Below are positions 61,495 to 64,000 of a stretch of 64,000 nucleotides of DNA, piece by piece. The stretch spans positions 1 through 64,000 of the forward strand of contig RBWT01000004.1 in the NCBI GenBank assembly GCA_004010275.1, written 5' to 3'. The notes under the pieces are model-generated. The model was not told where the DNA came from. It saw only the letters and a program-made list of their open reading frames with translations, and did no database searches. Position 1 is the stretch's first letter. Every line of letters starts with the position of its first letter. This DNA comes from Streptomyces huasconensis. Its GTDB lineage: Bacteria > Actinomycetota > Actinomycetes > Streptomycetales > Streptomycetaceae. A program made the translations under genes and the position numbers.

Positions 61495-62751
61495 TTACTG
61501 CATGCCAAAACGGGCCATACTTGCCGCAACTGCTCCGTACAGCAGAGCCACCATGACGACAAGCGGAACCGACTGGCCAGCACCCGGCAGCATCAGCGCC
61601 GCCACGGCCGCCGCTCCCACGAACGCGACGTTGAAGAGGACGTCGTAGAGCGAGAAGATCCGGCCACGGAAGCCGTCGTCCACCGAGGCCTGCACCACCG
61701 TGTCGGTGGCGATCTTCGCGCCCTGTGTCGTCAGGCCGAGGACGAAGGCGGCGATGAGCAGGGGCACGGGGGCGAAGGTGAGGCCGAGGGCCGGTTCCAG
61801 GACCGCAGCCACGGCCGCACACGCGGCGATCCAGCCGCCGGGGCCCAGTCGGCCCGCCGCCGACGGGGTCACCAGCGCCGCCACGAAGAAGCCCGCCCCG
61901 GAGATGCCGACGGCGAGACCGAGCAGCGCCAGCCCGTCGGACTCCGAGGACGACCAGGCGTACCGGCAGAGCATCAGGACCATGACCGTCAGCGCGCCGT
62001 AGCAGAAGCGCAGCACTGTCATCGCGGCCAGCGCACGGGCGGCCGCGGGGCGCCGGGCCAGGTGCCGGACTCCCGCTGCCAGGCCACGCGCCGTGCCGGC
62101 CAGCGCTTCCCCGAGGTGGGGGCGCACCAGGTCGGGGTCCGGACCGAGCAGGTCACGCGCCATGCGGAGTGAGGCGAGCGCCGCACCGAGGTAGAGGGCG
62201 GCCCCGAGGAGGACCACCGCCGCGTCCGAATCCGAGCCCGCCAGCCGGACGACGAAGGCGAGGCCGCCGCCCACCGTCGCGGCGAGCGTCCCCGCGGTCG
62301 GCGAGAGGGAGTTGGCGATGACCAGGCGGTCCGCGTCCACCACCCGCGGCAGCGCGGCGGAGAGTCCGGCGAGCACGAACCGGTTGACGGCGGTGACACA
62401 CAGCGCGGAGGCGTAGAAGAGCTGGTCCGGGACGTCGCTGAGCATCAGCACGGCGGTCAGCGCCGCCAGCACCGCCCGCAGGAGGTTGCCGTAGAGGAAG
62501 ACCTGTCGGCGCCGCCAGCGGTCCAGGAGGACGCCCGCGAAGGGGCCGACCAGCGAATACGGAAGGAGCAGCACCGCCATCGCGGAGGCGATCGCTCCGG
62601 CCGAGGCCTGCTTCTCCGGTGAGAAGACCACGTACGTGGCGAGCGCGACCTGGTAGACGCCGTCCGCGCTCTGGGAGATCAGCCGTACGGCGAGAAGGCG
62701 CCGGAAGTCCCGCAGACGCAGCAGGACACGCAGGTCACCGACGACAGCCAT
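61495..62751 (-). CDS. Major facilitator superfamily transporter
   Basis: 418 aa, ATG at 62751 with GAGGGTG six bases upstream. Twelve hydrophobic segments; the MFS loop 2-3 motif appears as GVLLDRWRRRQVFLYGNLLR; SLVGPFAGVLLDRWR precedes it. Second-half counterpart FRGRIFSLYDVLFNVAFVG. Resembles drug/metabolite exporters (MFS_3 type). Lies between the LppU-like gene and ino1 in the same order as in S. coelicolor. Substrate unknown. Confidence 0.88.
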   Translation of the reverse strand: MAVVGDLRVLLRLRDFRRLLAVRLISQSADGVYQVALATYVVFSPEKQASAGAIASAMAVLLLPYSLVGPFAGVLLDRWRRRQVFLYGNLLRAVLAALTAVLMLSDVPDQLFYASALCVTAVNRFVLAGLSAALPRVVDADRLVIANSLSPTAGTLAATVGGGLAFVVRLAGSDSDAAVVLLGAALYLGAALASLRMARDLLGPDPDLVRPHLGEALAGTARGLAAGVRHLARRPAAARALAAMTVLRFCYGALTVMVLMLCRYAWSSSESDGLALLGLAVGISGAGFFVAALVTPSAAGRLGPGGWIAACAAVAAVLEPALGLTFAPVPLLIAAFVLGLTTQGAKIATDTVVQASVDDGFRGRIFSLYDVLFNVAFVGAAAVAALMLPGAGQSVPLVVMVALLYGAVAASMARFGMQ

Positions 62752-62811
62752 GGGGAACACCCTCACATACGAGGGAGGCCACATACGCGGAAGGCCCCCG
62801 GCACATACGAG

Positions 62812-62846
62812 GAGGGTCCCTCGGGCGCATTGCCCGGGGGACCCTC
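62812..62846 (-). terminator. Terminator of ino1
   Basis: GAGGGTCCC and CGGGC pair with GCCCG and GGGACCCTC (62812-62826, 62832-62846) with one bulge, 25 bases after the ino1 stop. Confidence 0.8.
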
Positions 62847-62870
62847 GACGAGCGGCAAGGAGAGAGCTGC

Positions 62871-63953
62871 TTAGCGCTCGACCTCGCCCTTGATGAACTT
62901 CTCGACGTTCTCGTAGGCCTCGTCGTCGAAGTACTGGACCGGCGGGGACTTCATGAAGTACGAGGACGCGGAGAGGATCGGGCCGCCGATGCCGCGGTCC
63001 TTGGCGATCTTCGCGGCGCGCAGGGCGTCGATGATGACACCCGCGGAGTTCGGGGAGTCCCAGACCTCGAGCTTGTACTCCAGGTTCAGCGGGACGTCGC
63101 CGAAGGCGCGGCCCTCAAGGCGGACGTACGCCCACTTGCGGTCGTCGAGCCACGCGACGTAGTCCGACGGGCCGATGTGGACGTTCTTCTCGCCCATCTC
63201 GCGGTCGGGGATCTGCGAGGTGACGGCCTGCGTCTTCGAGATCTTCTTCGACTCGAGGCGGTCGCGCTCCAGCATGTTCTTGAAGTCCATGTTGCCGCCG
63301 ACGTTGAGCTGCATCGTGCGCTCAAGGCGGACACCGCGGTCCTCGAACAGCTTTGCCATGACGCGGTGCGTGATGGTGGCGCCGACCTGCGACTTGATGT
63401 CGTCACCGACGATCGGCACGCCGGCCTCGGTGAACTTGTCCGCCCACTCCTTGGTACCGGCGATGAAGACCGGCAGCGCGTTGACGAACGCGACCTTGGC
63501 GTCGATGGCGCACTGCGCGTAGAACTTCGCGGCGTCCTCGGAACCGACGGGCAGGTAGCAGACGAGGACGTCGACCTTGCGGTCCTTGAGGACCTGGACG
63601 ACGTCGACCGGGGCCTCGGCGGACTCCTCGATGGTCTGGCGGTAGTACAGGCCCAGGCCGTCGAGGGTGTGGCCACGCTGGACCTGCACGCCGGTGTTCG
63701 GCACGTCGCAGATCTTGATGGTGTTGTTCTCGCTGGCGCCGATCGCGTCCGCGAGGTCGAGGCCGACCTTCTTCGCGTCCACGTCGAAGGCGGCGACGAA
63801 CTCCACGTCACCGACGTGGTACTCGCCGAACTGGACGTGCATCAGGCCCGGGACCTTGGCGTCCGGGTCGGCGTCCTTGTAGTACTCGACGCCCTGGACC
63901 AGCGAGGCGGCGCAGTTGCCCACGCCGACGATGGCTACGCGAACCGAACCCAT
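62871..63953 (-). CDS. ino1: Inositol-3-phosphate synthase
   Basis: 360 aa. NAD-binding start [20 protein letters not shown], then [60 protein letters not shown] and [20 protein letters not shown], all typical of the short actinobacterial Ino1. Converts glucose-6-phosphate to inositol-1-phosphate for mycothiol and phosphatidylinositol. GGGAG lies about ten bases upstream of the ATG at 63953. The promoter continues beyond the window end. Confidence 0.95.
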   Translation of the reverse strand: MGSVRVAIVGVGNCAASLVQGVEYYKDADPDAKVPGLMHVQFGEYHVGDVEFVAAFDVDAKKVGLDLADAIGASENNTIKICDVPNTGVQVQRGHTLDGLGLYYRQTIEESAEAPVDVVQVLKDRKVDVLVCYLPVGSEDAAKFYAQCAIDAKVAFVNALPVFIAGTKEWADKFTEAGVPIVGDDIKSQVGATITHRVMAKLFEDRGVRLERTMQLNVGGNMDFKNMLERDRLESKKISKTQAVTSQIPDREMGEKNVHIGPSDYVAWLDDRKWAYVRLEGRAFGDVPLNLEYKLEVWDSPNSAGVIIDALRAAKIAKDRGIGGPILSASSYFMKSPPVQYFDDEAYENVEKFIKGEVER

Positions 63954-64000
63954 TCCGGTTGCTCCCTGTGTGATCTCGGTATTCCGGATGAAACCCTGCG

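Overview
The window is a stretch of a Streptomyces-type chromosome around the replication origin. The evidence is very high GC with strong third-position GC bias, many GTG starts, and the gene order ino1 / MFS / LppU-like / cca / DUF6049 / murJ / pseudokinase / sigM / anti-sigma / trxB / trxA / GNAT / parB / parA / rsmG / khpB / yidC / yidD / rnpA / rpmH / dnaA / oriC / dnaN / gnd / recF / dciA / gyrB / gyrA / DUF3566 / tRNA-Ile. I recognise this order from Streptomyces coelicolor (about SCO3872 to SCO3899).

Left edge (1-3600): a proline-rich gene end with a terminal membrane helix, a secreted and membrane-anchored protein, the tiny DLW-39 protein, and a small exported DUF6344-like protein. 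These are separated by strong hairpin terminators and two striking palindromic promoter elements.

Integrated element (3602-29047, about 25.4 kb): an actinomycete integrative and conjugative element (AICE) inserted in the tRNA-Ile(GAT) gene. A 46-bp direct repeat covers the 3' half of the tRNA and marks both ends. Next to the left end lie a tyrosine integrase carrying an inserted LacI-type helix-turn-helix, an excisionase, a RecA/DnaB-like ATPase and a prim-pol replication protein (RepPP type). These are followed by a chain of small genes, an FtsK-like DNA-transfer translocase and Spd-like membrane proteins, all read leftward as one long unit. Three GntR/UTRA regulators, each with plausible operators, control the middle. 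The right part is cargo: a frameshifted FAD monooxygenase with a TetR regulator, an FkbM-type methyltransferase, an amidohydrolase, a PCu(A)C-like protein without a signal peptide, and unrecognised genes. Two intergenic leaders in the element share an 18-nt loop on stems of different sequence, and in both the ribosome binding site can pair with an upstream segment. This is the best candidate here for an undescribed regulatory RNA.

Core region (29006-64000): DNA gyrase, replication initiation (dnaA, dnaN, recF, DciA), oriC with many DnaA-box-like sequences, the rpmH-rnpA-yidD-yidC-khpB-rsmG unit, parAB with seven parS-like sites, the thioredoxin system with SigM and its anti-sigma factor, the MurJ flippase with its separate pseudokinase partner, CCA-adding enzyme and inositol-phosphate synthase (start complete, upstream region cut by the window end).

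Sequence quality: recF, gnd, dnaN, murJ and the monooxygenase are each broken by a net loss of one or two bases inside otherwise well conserved reading frames, and one parS site is one T short. Because dnaN and murJ should be indispensable, I suspect a systematic base-dropping error in the assembly rather than true mutations.
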